Assembly (NCBI GenBank): GCA_019752925.1
Contig: JAIELP010000001.1
Span: 186,001 to 250,000 of the forward strand
Origin: a bacterium
Lineage (GTDB): Bacteria > Bdellovibrionota > Bdellovibrionia > Bdellovibrionales > Bdellovibrionaceae
Length of the DNA stretch: 64,000 nucleotides
Reading direction: 5' to 3'
The stretch's first letter is position 1. The number at the start of each line of letters is the position of its first letter. The translations under genes and the position numbers were made by a program. This document shows, piece after piece, positions 51,543 through 60,586 of the stretch. The notes beneath the pieces are model-generated. The model was not told the DNA's origin. It saw only the letters and a program-made list of their open reading frames with translations, and did not search any database.

Positions 51543-53220
51543 AGGCTAAGCGCAGTCCTTCACTAATGAGAGAGCGGTAATCTTTATTTTTTTGTGAGAT
51601 GTGAGCCAGGTGGTTTTCAATTTTAAAAATCAGGCTTTTACTATGACTTGATTTAATAGCTATTTCGATGAGTTCAATAAATAAAAGCCATTGTTCCGGT
51701 GCATTTTCTACGAACTGTTCAAAAAGTTTTGCAATATCTTCTTCTGTTAGTTTACCTGAATTACGTAAATTTCGGATTTCCTGATAGTACACAAAAATAT
51801 TTTTTTGTTCGTCGGTATAATGAGGCTGCGAAACGCGTTGAGCGACAAAATCTTCCATTTCGCCGTAAGCCATACGATCTGCAGGTCCGCCAAATACAGA
51901 AGTTACTTGTTGTGCCAAGATAATATCGTAGGTGCCCCAATCAGGTAAAAAGAATTTGTCATTTTTGTATTCGCAAGTTGCATTATCAAACGATAAAACA
52001 ATTGCGTCAGAAGATAATTTAAGAACTTTTGAAAGAGTTCCTGTAACTTTAACGCCAGATTCGTAATTTAATGAGGTTTGCTCACCAACATTTAATTGAT
52101 CTAGTTTAAAATTTAATATTTTTCCTATCGGAGTGCCGTAGCCCTGAGCATGATATTTGTTACTGTGACCGGAAATTTCTTTATCATCAAAACAAAGTTG
52201 AGTGGGTCCACTAAACTGAAGGTATGAAATTTTTCCGTCAGGAGTTGTGTGATATTTTTTTAAAACTCCAGATATCTGGAGTTTGTTTTCGAATTCAATA
52301 GTATTAACGCTTTCGGCCTTTTGGGCTTGTTCAAGTCCGTGCAGCCCGCCTATTTTGTACGACATCGTGTTAGAGAGCTCTTCTAATACCTCTAACAAAT
52401 GTTTAAAGTCATGCGCTACAAATAACTGAGGTTGAGGTTCTGTAATATCATAAGCCTGTTTAACGCACTCAATGCTCAAAGGTATTTTTTTAACTTTATC
52501 TGAAAGACACCACTTGGATTCACCAACGGATGACAATAATCCGGCGCCGAAAATTTTAGGGGATTTAATATTTCCTATAAGTCCATACTCTGCGGTCCAC
52601 CAATTCATACGCGATAATTGTGAGGCCTCTGAAACAAAAGAGATAGAATTAGATACTCGGTTAAGCTGAGCTTCAGCTTCTTTAATTTCCTGCTCAGTAG
52701 AATTGGGATTTTCTTTAATGTCGGAAAGCTCTCTTATGGCTTTATACATTTCGAGATCCTCTTTGCTGATAATGGCTTTTTTGGCTACCTGAGCATACTG
52801 CTTCAAGTAATCAGAATACTCCATATTGGCAATAATAGGCGCGTGCCCAGCAGCTTCATGAACAATATCAGGAGCTGGTGTATAAAGTAAGTGATCGATA
52901 GAGCGCATATCGGATGCGATTGGTAAAATACTTAACGACTGGAGCTCCATAAATGCTGCTGGTGGGATAAAGCCACTTACAGGAATTGCTCTCCAGCCGA
53001 AATTTGCCAAAGCCGTACTAACGCTTTCTATTTTAGGTATGTACTCGATCTCAATTCCAGTTTTGATTAACCCATCTAAATAACTTTCGTGAGCATTCTG
53101 AGTCAAAAAATTTTTAAGCTGGCGTAGGATGTATCTCCATACAGCGTGATCTAAGGCTGTATACTTTTGGTAATCTTGCTCAACAATATATTTCTGAAGA
53201 TGATTTGGAATAGACTGCAT
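51529..53220 (-). CDS. aromatic amino acid hydroxylase (probable phenylalanine 4-monooxygenase), long form
   Basis: The 563-residue protein contains the pterin-dependent hydroxylase core in its first ~300 residues. Iron ligands are His121 and His126 in HEAAGH and Glu211 in WWTAEYG. It would hydroxylate phenylalanine to tyrosine, feeding hppD and hmgA located 4 kb away. Classical bacterial enzymes are about 270 residues; here a further ~250-residue C-terminal part follows, strand-rich at about 310-440 and helical after. I do not recognise it, although long forms are known in several phyla. Exact amino acid specificity cannot be told. Confidence 0.88.
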   Translation of the reverse strand: MQSIPNHLQKYIVEQDYQKYTALDHAVWRYILRQLKNFLTQNAHESYLDGLIKTGIEIEYIPKIESVSTALANFGWRAIPVSGFIPPAAFMELQSLSILPIASDMRSIDHLLYTPAPDIVHEAAGHAPIIANMEYSDYLKQYAQVAKKAIISKEDLEMYKAIRELSDIKENPNSTEQEIKEAEAQLNRVSNSISFVSEASQLSRMNWWTAEYGLIGNIKSPKIFGAGLLSSVGESKWCLSDKVKKIPLSIECVKQAYDITEPQPQLFVAHDFKHLLEVLEELSNTMSYKIGGLHGLEQAQKAESVNTIEFENKLQISGVLKKYHTTPDGKISYLQFSGPTQLCFDDKEISGHSNKYHAQGYGTPIGKILNFKLDQLNVGEQTSLNYESGVKVTGTLSKVLKLSSDAIVLSFDNATCEYKNDKFFLPDWGTYDIILAQQVTSVFGGPADRMAYGEMEDFVAQRVSQPHYTDEQKNIFVYYQEIRNLRNSGKLTEEDIAKLFEQFVENAPEQWLLFIELIEIAIKSSHSKSLIFKIENHLAHISQKNKDYRSLISEGLRLAYDKC

Positions 53221-53225
53221 TTAAA

Positions 53226-54212
53226 CTACAACCAAGGGTCTTTCTGACTCAGGTGATTGCTTACATAATCGTGGATAGCTTTTTCCAGAGACCACTCAGG
53301 CTGCGACATTCCTGCTTGAGACCACTTGTTCATATCTGCTTCTGTAAAATATTGGTATTGATTACGGATGTTTTCCGGCATTTCGAGCCACTTGATTTTA
53401 GTTTCTTTATTCATGGCTTTAAAGAGTGGAAGTGCCATGTCAAGCCAAGTGCGTGCTTTGCCGAAGCCCATATTGTAAATGCCGCTTTCAGGTTTTTTAT
53501 CCATCAACTCCTGCATCCAGCGAACGACATCTTTTACATAAACAAAATCACGCAGTTGTTTACCGTCTTCGTAGTGGGAATTGTAAGATTTAAATAAGCC
53601 GAGTTCTGAAGTGTTTAAAATTTGGTGGTAGGCCTTAAAGGCCACACTGGCCATAGACTCTTTTTCATATTCATTGGGTCCGAAAACATTAAAGAATTTT
53701 AAAGCATACCAATTTGGAGGGGTTGCTTTTTGTTTAACAGCCCAACGGTCCATAATAACTTTAGATTCACCGTAAAGATTGAGAGGTTTTAATTTTTCTG
53801 AGTCAAAAGTATCGGTGAATCCGTTTTCACCGGCACCATAAGTAGCGGCACTGCTGGCATAAATTAAATTCTTTTGGTTTTGTGCACACCACTCAAATAA
53901 ACGCTGGGAATACTGAAAATTATTTGCATAAAGAAAATCCCAGTTTGTTTCGGTAGTAGAAGAGCAAGCTCCCATATGGATGATCCACGAAACATTTTTT
54001 TTAGCTTCGTCGGTCATTAAATAGCTCCAGAGTTCGCTGGCTTCAAAGAACTGCTGATAGCTGCGTTTTTTCAAAAGATTTCGTGTATTTAAATTAACGC
54101 TATCAACAGCGATAATGTCAGTAATGCCTGCTTGGTTCAGTTGCCAAACCATAGCGCTTCCTATAAATCCGTTAGCTCCGGTTACAATAATCATGCGGTC
54201 AGTATCTTGCAT
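53226..54212 (-). CDS. hldD: ADP-L-glycero-D-manno-heptose 6-epimerase
   Basis: The 328-residue short-chain dehydrogenase makes the heptose precursor of the lipopolysaccharide core, so the cell has an LPS-bearing outer membrane. It has the NAD(P) loop TGANGFIGSAM (about residues 11-21), HMGACSSTTE, the catalytic Tyr/Lys pair in YGESKVIMD, and FNVFGPNEY. Either ATG 54212 or ATG 54194 (MIIVTG) could be the start; the family usually begins at the latter. It ends 5 bases before the hydroxylase gene start. Confidence 0.94.
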   Translation of the reverse strand: MQDTDRMIIVTGANGFIGSAMVWQLNQAGITDIIAVDSVNLNTRNLLKKRSYQQFFEASELWSYLMTDEAKKNVSWIIHMGACSSTTETNWDFLYANNFQYSQRLFEWCAQNQKNLIYASSAATYGAGENGFTDTFDSEKLKPLNLYGESKVIMDRWAVKQKATPPNWYALKFFNVFGPNEYEKESMASVAFKAYHQILNTSELGLFKSYNSHYEDGKQLRDFVYVKDVVRWMQELMDKKPESGIYNMGFGKARTWLDMALPLFKAMNKETKIKWLEMPENIRNQYQYFTEADMNKWSQAGMSQPEWSLEKAIHDYVSNHLSQKDPWL

Positions 54213-54352
54213 GACTCACAATGTCCGCAAGAATATTCGATGTGATCTATTAGTCAGTTTTGAAAATAATACTTACTGGCTTTAAAATAAGCGCTCTAGA
54301 GCTTCTAAATTACAGATAATTCAAAAAAATTAGGCATATCAGTTGCTTTAAA

Positions 54353-56005
54353 ATGTCACTGTTGAACTCGGTCAATCACGGGGATGGCCGAGAGTGGAAC
54401 GTAGGAGCGCAGTTGAAAGCATTGTTGGCCATTATAGTTACTGCCATGGGGTTTGTTCTAGGGGCGGTTTTAGCGGGAGTCGGGGGACTCTCCGCTAAAA
54501 CTTTGCTTTCGCTTCAGTCCAAAGTAGAAAGTACCAAAAAAATAGAAAATTATTGGCAAGATACTGGTTTAAGTATGCAAGATATTAAGCCTCTTATTTC
54601 AAATGATAAATGCTATAGTTCTGAAAAATATTTTGAATCCTGCCTTAATGTAGTTGTAGAAAATGCTTTAAATTTTAAATTAAAACTCTCGATTGAAACT
54701 GGTCAGTTGCTAGCGATCGGTAAGCATGATCATTTAGATGAAAAAACCGAAAAACAATTGATGGAATTTTACAACGGCAAAGTCAGTTTAATTGATTTTG
54801 AGGGACTCTTGCAGCAACTGGCTGAGCTTGAGCAGCCGGCTAAAAAATCTATGTTGGCCGCAAAACTGATTAATTCATTTTTGTCGATATACTTTGACCC
54901 TCACACTTATGTTCTGCCCGCTAATTATTACGATGAAGTAAGTGGTAAAATAGCCCGATCAAAATTTTTTGTAGGTTTGTCTTATGAAAAAATAAATGGC
55001 GAATTCTATATTAAAAAAATAGCTAAAAACTCGGATGCTGAGCTGGCAGGCCTTAAGTTGAACGACAAAATCATTTCGATTAACTCTGAAAAGTTGAGCG
55101 ATAAAGGTTATGCAGAAGTTAGCAACATTTTAAAAAATGAACAAACTTCAAAGTTAGCTTTTGAAGTTGAGCGAAAGCAGCAGATTGTTAATATTGAGCT
55201 TAATAGAACTTACCGTGAGTTGAGCCACGTCCAGTATAATACTACCGGAACAGATAAAAAATATGCAGTGATTACTTTAACAAAATTCAACTCTGGTGCT
55301 TGCGGTGAGATATCTACAAGGCTTAAGCAAGCGAATAAGGAAAATGTTAAGGGTTTAATTCTGGATTTACGTGATAATCCCGGCGGTCAGTTAAATGAAG
55401 CTGCTTGTATAGCAGGTTTATTTTTAGGTAAAGACAAAAAAGCCTATTACGTAGAATACTTTGACGAAGATAAATCCAATGAAGTGGTGTTAACTTCTGA
55501 CGAAAAAATTTATCATGGCCCGATGGTTGTATTGGTGAATTCGTTCTCGGCCAGTGCTTCTGAACTATTAGCTGGCGGTCTTCAGGATTACAAGCGAGCG
55601 TTAGTTGTTGGTGAAAGAACCTTCGGTAAAGGCACTTTCCAGGAGCCAGAACAGTGGACTGTTAAGTCGACAGTAAGCCTATTTAAAACTCAGGGAGTTT
55701 ATTTATTGCCTAGCCGCACCTCAACTCAGTTGCGCGGGGTGATACCTGATGTGGTTTTAAATGCTGAAGCAGATACCCGTCGTGAAGATGTAGTGTATTT
55801 TCGTCCGGTAAAATTAAAAAATAATAAAACGAACAAGCTCAGAAACTCTGAAATAGAAAAAGATTTTTCTTTCAGCTCGTGCAAAGTACAAAAAAATAGA
55901 TCCGCGGAAGATATTTACCTGAGCCAGGGCATCGACTATCTAGGTTGTGTGCAAAAAACTGATATTAATCTGGCGCAAACAGAATTTAAATCAATTATTC
56001 AATAA
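54353..56005 (+). CDS. S41-family C-terminal processing protease with PDZ domain
   Basis: The 550-residue protein has an N-terminal membrane helix (about 23-50). A PDZ domain follows at about 205-285 (IKKIAKNSDAELAGLKLNDKI), then the S41 protease core: LDLRDNPGGQLNEA, Ser in NSFSASASELLAGG and Lys in GERTFGKGTF. These are the intact Ser-Lys dyad motifs of CtpA/Prc. It would process periplasmic or envelope substrates. A C-terminal extension of about 80 residues has two Cys. There is no obvious Shine-Dalgarno. Ends overlap the next gene by 11 bases. Confidence 0.9.
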   Translation: MSLLNSVNHGDGREWNVGAQLKALLAIIVTAMGFVLGAVLAGVGGLSAKTLLSLQSKVESTKKIENYWQDTGLSMQDIKPLISNDKCYSSEKYFESCLNVVVENALNFKLKLSIETGQLLAIGKHDHLDEKTEKQLMEFYNGKVSLIDFEGLLQQLAELEQPAKKSMLAAKLINSFLSIYFDPHTYVLPANYYDEVSGKIARSKFFVGLSYEKINGEFYIKKIAKNSDAELAGLKLNDKIISINSEKLSDKGYAEVSNILKNEQTSKLAFEVERKQQIVNIELNRTYRELSHVQYNTTGTDKKYAVITLTKFNSGACGEISTRLKQANKENVKGLILDLRDNPGGQLNEAACIAGLFLGKDKKAYYVEYFDEDKSNEVVLTSDEKIYHGPMVVLVNSFSASASELLAGGLQDYKRALVVGERTFGKGTFQEPEQWTVKSTVSLFKTQGVYLLPSRTSTQLRGVIPDVVLNAEADTRREDVVYFRPVKLKNNKTNKLRNSEIEKDFSFSSCKVQKNRSAEDIYLSQGIDYLGCVQKTDINLAQTEFKSIIQ

Positions 56006-57113
56006 CAACACAGGCAAAGCCACCACCAGTAGTTTTTAAATTGGTGGTTTGCCCTTGGTACAGGCGTGCCACAATCAGCTGGGGTTTGTTTTGATAAGCA
56101 TAACAGCGTAGATCATATTTAAATTGCAATGTTTCGCTGTTTAACTCGACGCTGACCTCGTCAGGTACTGATAATTGCTGCGCAATAAAGTTTTCATTTG
56201 ATACTTCGTCAAATACTTTGCGGCTTATTGAAGAGCCTTTGTAGGCCTGTTTGCCGCCATAGGATGTTTTAGGTTTAAAGAAAAGATTTTTTCTATCGGC
56301 CCAAATTTGATTGCGGTCGGATTTACCTAAATCATGTATTTTAAGTAAGCTTGTTGGCTTAGCACATTCGCTTTGCGCATTCCAGTCAAGTAGGCGTTCT
56401 TTATCAGCTAGTAAATAATAATCATAGGGCTGAGGTGACAGTTGCAGTTGATTATTATTGTATAAATCACGAATAGCCCGGGATTTATTTTCTTCAAGAT
56501 AAAAATCTGTATAACGATTGTATATGAGTGAGAATTTTTTAAATTCATCAATTTGCGAAATATCAAATATTTCAGCTTCAAAATTGTTATTTAATAACAT
56601 TTGTTTAAAAACTAAAAACTCCACATACAAACGCTGCTGAGTCGGGGCCTCATCAACAATGGCCACAGAGTTGTGCGATTGGCCACTGAGTTTAATTTCG
56701 TCCACGAACATTTGTACGAGATCTTGAGTTGAAAAATCAGAAATAGGATTTTTAAGTTTAAGAAATTCGTAAAGCTCAACACCCATACCAAGAAAAGCGG
56801 CATTGGTATTGATTTCGATAAGTTCGGGTTGGCCTTGGGGATTAATATGAAAATCGTAGCTCATGCAAACCGAATAGTTTGTAGGCCTGCGAAGCGACTT
56901 AGATTCAAAACCTGAGCTCAGGTTTTTTTGTCCCCATTCGCGCAAAGCCCAGTAAGACTGAACCTCTTGTTTTATTTTAGAGATCTGGCCCTGTGACAAT
57001 TTAATCTGAAAAGGCGATAAAAGCTGATCTGAAACAAGAGGCGACAATTGCTCGGTGCTGAGAGCGGGATATTTTTGATTTAAATAAGAAACGAAACTTG
57101 CTTTCAAACTCAT
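55995..57113 (-). CDS. ATP-grasp-like protein of unknown function
   Basis: The 372-residue protein shows late ATP-grasp-like features: PQGQPELIEINTNA near residue 95, FFKPKTSYGGKQAYKG near 285 as nucleotide loop, and FKYDLRCYAYQN with a final TGGGFACVV. ATP-grasp enzymes ligate a carboxylate to an amine or thiol. The nearest relatives may be glutathionylspermidine-synthetase- or circularly arranged ATP-grasp proteins, but I cannot assign a substrate. I chose ATG 57113; a TTG two codons upstream is the alternative. Confidence 0.72.
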   Translation of the reverse strand: MSLKASFVSYLNQKYPALSTEQLSPLVSDQLLSPFQIKLSQGQISKIKQEVQSYWALREWGQKNLSSGFESKSLRRPTNYSVCMSYDFHINPQGQPELIEINTNAAFLGMGVELYEFLKLKNPISDFSTQDLVQMFVDEIKLSGQSHNSVAIVDEAPTQQRLYVEFLVFKQMLLNNNFEAEIFDISQIDEFKKFSLIYNRYTDFYLEENKSRAIRDLYNNNQLQLSPQPYDYYLLADKERLLDWNAQSECAKPTSLLKIHDLGKSDRNQIWADRKNLFFKPKTSYGGKQAYKGSSISRKVFDEVSNENFIAQQLSVPDEVSVELNSETLQFKYDLRCYAYQNKPQLIVARLYQGQTTNLKTTGGGFACVVIE

Positions 57114-57150
57114 GCTCAATTATTGTTGCCACATTCGGGGATTATAAACA

Positions 57151-57927
57151 ATGAAAACTCTTAAATTAGTAACTTGGAATGTAAACGGAATACGCGCCAG
57201 CTATGATAAAGGGCTGAATCAATTTGTGCAGGAATATTCACCTGATATTTTGTGTATTCAGGAAACAAAAGCTCACAAAGATCAAGTAGAACCGCATAAA
57301 CAGAGTTTGGGCTATGAGCACAATTACTGGTCGTCTGCAGAACGTAAAGGCTATTCAGGTGTTGCAACGTTCTTAAAGAAAAAACCGAAAAAAGTTTTAA
57401 CTGGAATTGATAATCCCGATTATGAAAAAGAAGGCCGCATAGTTTGGACTCAGCATGAAGAGTTTGATTTATACAATATTTATTTTCCTAACGGCGGCTC
57501 TGGCGAAGAACGGCATAATTTCAAACAAAAATTTTTAAAAGAGTTAACCGATCATCTTAAATTTGAAATGAAAAAAGGTAAGCAGATAATTGTGGTGGGT
57601 GATTACAATGTAGCTTACTTGGAGTTTGACGTGCACGATCCTAAACGTCTTTCAAAAGAATCAGGTTTTTTACCTGAGGAGCGCGAATGGTTTAATGGAT
57701 TTTTAAAAGCCGGCTTTACGGATGTATTTCGTCAACTTCATCCTGATAAGAAAGAAATGTACTCTTGGTGGTCCTATCGAGAACTGGCCCGTTCAAGAAA
57801 CAAAGGCTGGAGAATTGACCATATCTGTGTAACTGAGGGTTTACTTAAGCACATCAAGAGCTGCGACATACTGATGCAGCAGGTAGGTTCGGATCACTGC
57901 CCGGTTATTGCTGAATTTGAGTTTTAA
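57151..57927 (+). CDS. xth: exodeoxyribonuclease III
   Basis: The 258-residue AP endonuclease/3'-5' exonuclease repairs abasic sites. It has the family motifs LVTWNVNGIRA, CIQETKAH, VGDYNVAY, RIDHICV and the catalytic GSDHCPV. Length is normal. It is divergent from the ATP-grasp-like gene by 37 bases. The palindrome TGTACGCCGTAC follows its stop directly. Confidence 0.95.
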   Translation: MKTLKLVTWNVNGIRASYDKGLNQFVQEYSPDILCIQETKAHKDQVEPHKQSLGYEHNYWSSAERKGYSGVATFLKKKPKKVLTGIDNPDYEKEGRIVWTQHEEFDLYNIYFPNGGSGEERHNFKQKFLKELTDHLKFEMKKGKQIIVVGDYNVAYLEFDVHDPKRLSKESGFLPEEREWFNGFLKAGFTDVFRQLHPDKKEMYSWWSYRELARSRNKGWRIDHICVTEGLLKHIKSCDILMQQVGSDHCPVIAEFEF

Positions 57928-57930
57928 AAA

Positions 57931-57949
57931 TGTACGCCGTACTTTTTTC
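57931..57949 (+). repeat. palindromic repeat TGTACGCCGTAC, copy 2
   Basis: Identical 12-base palindrome (57931-57942) followed by C and six T, directly after the xth stop. It matches the copy at 45144-45160 in position relative to the upstream gene and in the T-run that follows. Confidence 0.5.
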
Positions 57950-59335
57950 CTAAGTGCGGATAGATCTACGTTTTTTTGATTTGGTCGATTTACGTGTAGG
58001 TCTTTCAACTTTTTCGACTTCGGTTTTTTCTGAGTCTGCATCATTGATGGAGTCATCACTCAGAGCCGTTTCGCGCTCTTCGATTTTATCTTTAAAGTAT
58101 TTTCTGAACATCATTTCCCCTAAAGCTGAGGATTTAACGGTCCACTGTTTGACGTTAACCGTAATGGCTGCGATGGCAATTTTGCTTTCGCCATCAGATG
58201 CATAACCCACAAACCAGTCGTTGCGTCCTTTAGGGCTGGTACCGCTAAAGTGGCCTGTTTTTCCACCCATTTCAACTTCGCGGAATTTGCGGTCGCGCAC
58301 AATATGTTTAAAGGTTTTACGTGATGTTCCGGCTAATACGGTTTGTTCCATCATCTGCTGAACTTTAGCAGCTGATTTAGCACTGATCACTTGGCTTTGA
58401 ATCAGAGTTGAGCCTGTGTAGATATTTTCATTTTTTTCGTTTTCGATATTTTTAACGATGTAGGGAGAAGGCATTTGGCCATCGTTGATAATAGCTGAAG
58501 CAATCATGGCTCCGTGAACGGGACTTAATGTATTAAAGCGGTTATAGCCTGATGCTACTTGAGTTAATGCATAACCTTTTTCCGTAGGTACAGTTGCCGA
58601 GCTTATTTCCACATTGAAATCTGCCGGAATTTCCTGATTAAAATTAAAGCGATTTGCGTATTCAGACAAATCATGTGGTTCGATAGATTCTAAACTTAAA
58701 CGGCCAAAGGCTGTATTGATCGAACGCGCAAAAGCGTCTTTTAATGTAATAAAACGTGTCCAGCGGTTGATTCGATCAGATAACACATTCTTTTTGTAAA
58801 GAGTGTAGTTGCCGCCGTTAAAAGCGATGCGGTGCTCAGGGCTCACTCCGGCTTTATCAACAGCTGTTGCAGCGGTAATTACTTTAAAAATACTGGCAGC
58901 AGGGTAAGTGGCTCTCAGGGCTAAGTTAGCGCCGTCAGGATTGGCTTTTTCAAAGCTCGACATAGCAAGGATTTCGCCGGTTTTTGCATCCATCATAACA
59001 ATTGCGCCATAATCAGGTTTGTATCTTTTTAATAGTGAGTCTGCATGTTCTTGTAGGTCAGATAAAAGAGTGTAGTTAACTTTGTACTTAGATGTTTTTT
59101 CACTGTCTGCGCCATTAAATACGATTTCAGAAGGATATGTGCTGTTGGTGATATTTTCAGAAATAGCTTTAGCAATGGTTTTGCGTGATTCGATTGGATT
59201 TTGACTTGATAAACCACTTTCCAATTTTACAGAATTTTGGTGATTGAACACGAAAAATGCGCTGGCTAACAGCCCGAAAGGAATTAACATCCATGTTGCT
59301 AACTTGTAGCGTCTTTGCTGTGGTATTTGAAACAT
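57950..59335 (-). CDS. penicillin-binding protein, transpeptidase domain only
   Basis: The 461-residue protein has one membrane helix (about 13-31) and a class B-type transpeptidase domain with Ser148 in SIFK, Ser205 in SIN and Lys359 in KTG. It would crosslink peptidoglycan in the periplasm. The N-terminal pedestal of classical PBP2/PBP3 (about 200 residues) is replaced by a ~80-residue linker, so it is unusually short. A highly basic, Lys/Arg-rich C-terminal tail (about 430-461) follows an acidic segment. GGAAG precedes ATG 59335. Confidence 0.88.
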   Translation of the reverse strand: MFQIPQQRRYKLATWMLIPFGLLASAFFVFNHQNSVKLESGLSSQNPIESRKTIAKAISENITNSTYPSEIVFNGADSEKTSKYKVNYTLLSDLQEHADSLLKRYKPDYGAIVMMDAKTGEILAMSSFEKANPDGANLALRATYPAASIFKVITAATAVDKAGVSPEHRIAFNGGNYTLYKKNVLSDRINRWTRFITLKDAFARSINTAFGRLSLESIEPHDLSEYANRFNFNQEIPADFNVEISSATVPTEKGYALTQVASGYNRFNTLSPVHGAMIASAIINDGQMPSPYIVKNIENEKNENIYTGSTLIQSQVISAKSAAKVQQMMEQTVLAGTSRKTFKHIVRDRKFREVEMGGKTGHFSGTSPKGRNDWFVGYASDGESKIAIAAITVNVKQWTVKSSALGEMMFRKYFKDKIEERETALSDDSINDADSEKTEVEKVERPTRKSTKSKKRRSIRT

Positions 59336-59430
59336 TGTTACACTTCCTGTTTAACGTTGTTGCTGATACTCAGTATAGCACTAAAAAAAATATGTTCTCA
59401 AGCCCCCTCATATAGTTTTATTATAATCAC

Positions 59431-60051
59431 ATGAAAACTAAAGAGAGAATTTTACTAGGCGCCCTTGAACTGTTTAATGCTAATGCTGCGAGTGAAGTTA
59501 CCACTAACGACATCGCAAGAGCGCTGAATATGAGCCCCGGAAATCTGTATTTTCATTACAAAAATAAAGAGCAGATCATTCGAGAACTATTCAAAAGGCT
59601 AGCTTCTGAGACTAGTTTAATATGGAAACCTCAAACCAAGTTAGCGAAAAAAAATGAAAAAATTCAGCTTGTCGACTTTATCGACAAAAACTTACAACTT
59701 TACTGGAAATATCGCTTTTTTCACCGTGAACTTTACACACTCAGAAAAAAGGATCCGGAACTGTCGAAGTTATGGAGAGCTCATCTTAAAAAATTGAGTC
59801 GCTTGATGATCATTTTATACAAGCATTGGGTGAGATCAGGTTACATGCAGCCCATTCAATCCCGCGATGAGATGGAGTTTGTGGGCGAATTGTTGTTTGT
59901 AGCTTCAAATAGTTTTATGCAGTTTTTTGAAACTGTGGACCGTGCCCCTAATCAGCGAACAATCGAAAAAGCCAAACGCCACATTATGCGTATGCTGACT
60001 CCGTATTTAAGCGGCGAGGTAAAAGCTAGTTTTGAAAAAGGAATTCTATAG
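59431..60051 (+). CDS. TetR-family transcriptional regulator
   Basis: The 206-residue protein has the TetR DNA-binding domain at residues 4-50 (ILLGALELFNANAASEVTTNDIARALNMSPGNLYFHYKNK, split in two helices) and a helical ligand domain. No Shine-Dalgarno is seen. A TATAAT lies only 3 bases before ATG 59431, so the mRNA may be nearly leaderless or the motif is fortuitous. Its 3' end overlaps the next gene by 26 bases. Target unknown. Confidence 0.9.
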   Translation: MKTKERILLGALELFNANAASEVTTNDIARALNMSPGNLYFHYKNKEQIIRELFKRLASETSLIWKPQTKLAKKNEKIQLVDFIDKNLQLYWKYRFFHRELYTLRKKDPELSKLWRAHLKKLSRLMIILYKHWVRSGYMQPIQSRDEMEFVGELLFVASNSFMQFFETVDRAPNQRTIEKAKRHIMRMLTPYLSGEVKASFEKGIL

Positions 60052-60586
60052 ATCTACGGAACTCCACCGGTCTTCGTAAAGGTGTTGAACCGTCGTATTC
60101 GGAGCTTGGCTGTCCGTAATATAATTTATTTTCCTCAACGGAATAGATGCCATATTTTTTATCGCCACCTTTAGGAATCTGAGTTTCCTTTGTGTAATTG
60201 AATATGGCGCACTTGAGTCCTGTAATATTTTGAGCTTCTCCATTTTTCCAGTTAGTAAAACCACACACCTTACGAGTATTAAAGTCATCAATCACACGTT
60301 GCTTGAAAACCGTGAGGTTTATTTGCTCGTACATAAAATCTATAAATGTCGGATTTGCATCATTATAAAAGACGCTTCCGATAGTTTCAAAACGAAAGGA
60401 TTCATCACTGCAGTGGGCGTCTTGGTGAAAGAATTCAGTGGTGCTGACTCGGCCCGAGACTTCATAGATCTGCTCTTTTTTTAGACCTTGCTGGCATTTG
60501 AGGACCCATAAACCTGAATTTATGTAAGCAAAGAGAGGTATTGATAAAAAAAAGCTAAAAATGAATATATTGGCTTTAGAAAGCAT
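60026..60586 (-). CDS. exported protein of unknown family
   Basis: The 186-residue protein has a signal peptide (ANIFIFSFFLSIPLFAYINSG region, cleavage near residue 20), then a mixed domain with four Cys (LKCQQG, AHCSDE, KVCGF, LKCAIF) that may form two disulfides. No family recognised. It is convergent with the TetR gene, overlapping by 26 bases. Confidence 0.72.
   Translation of the reverse strand: MLSKANIFIFSFFLSIPLFAYINSGLWVLKCQQGLKKEQIYEVSGRVSTTEFFHQDAHCSDESFRFETIGSVFYNDANPTFIDFMYEQINLTVFKQRVIDDFNTRKVCGFTNWKNGEAQNITGLKCAIFNYTKETQIPKGGDKKYGIYSVEENKLYYGQPSSEYDGSTPLRRPVEFRRSIEFLFQN

Noticed and set aside
53253-53597. 114-codon plus-strand ORF
   Set aside because: Shadow of hldD on the other strand; composition matches antisense of a real gene.
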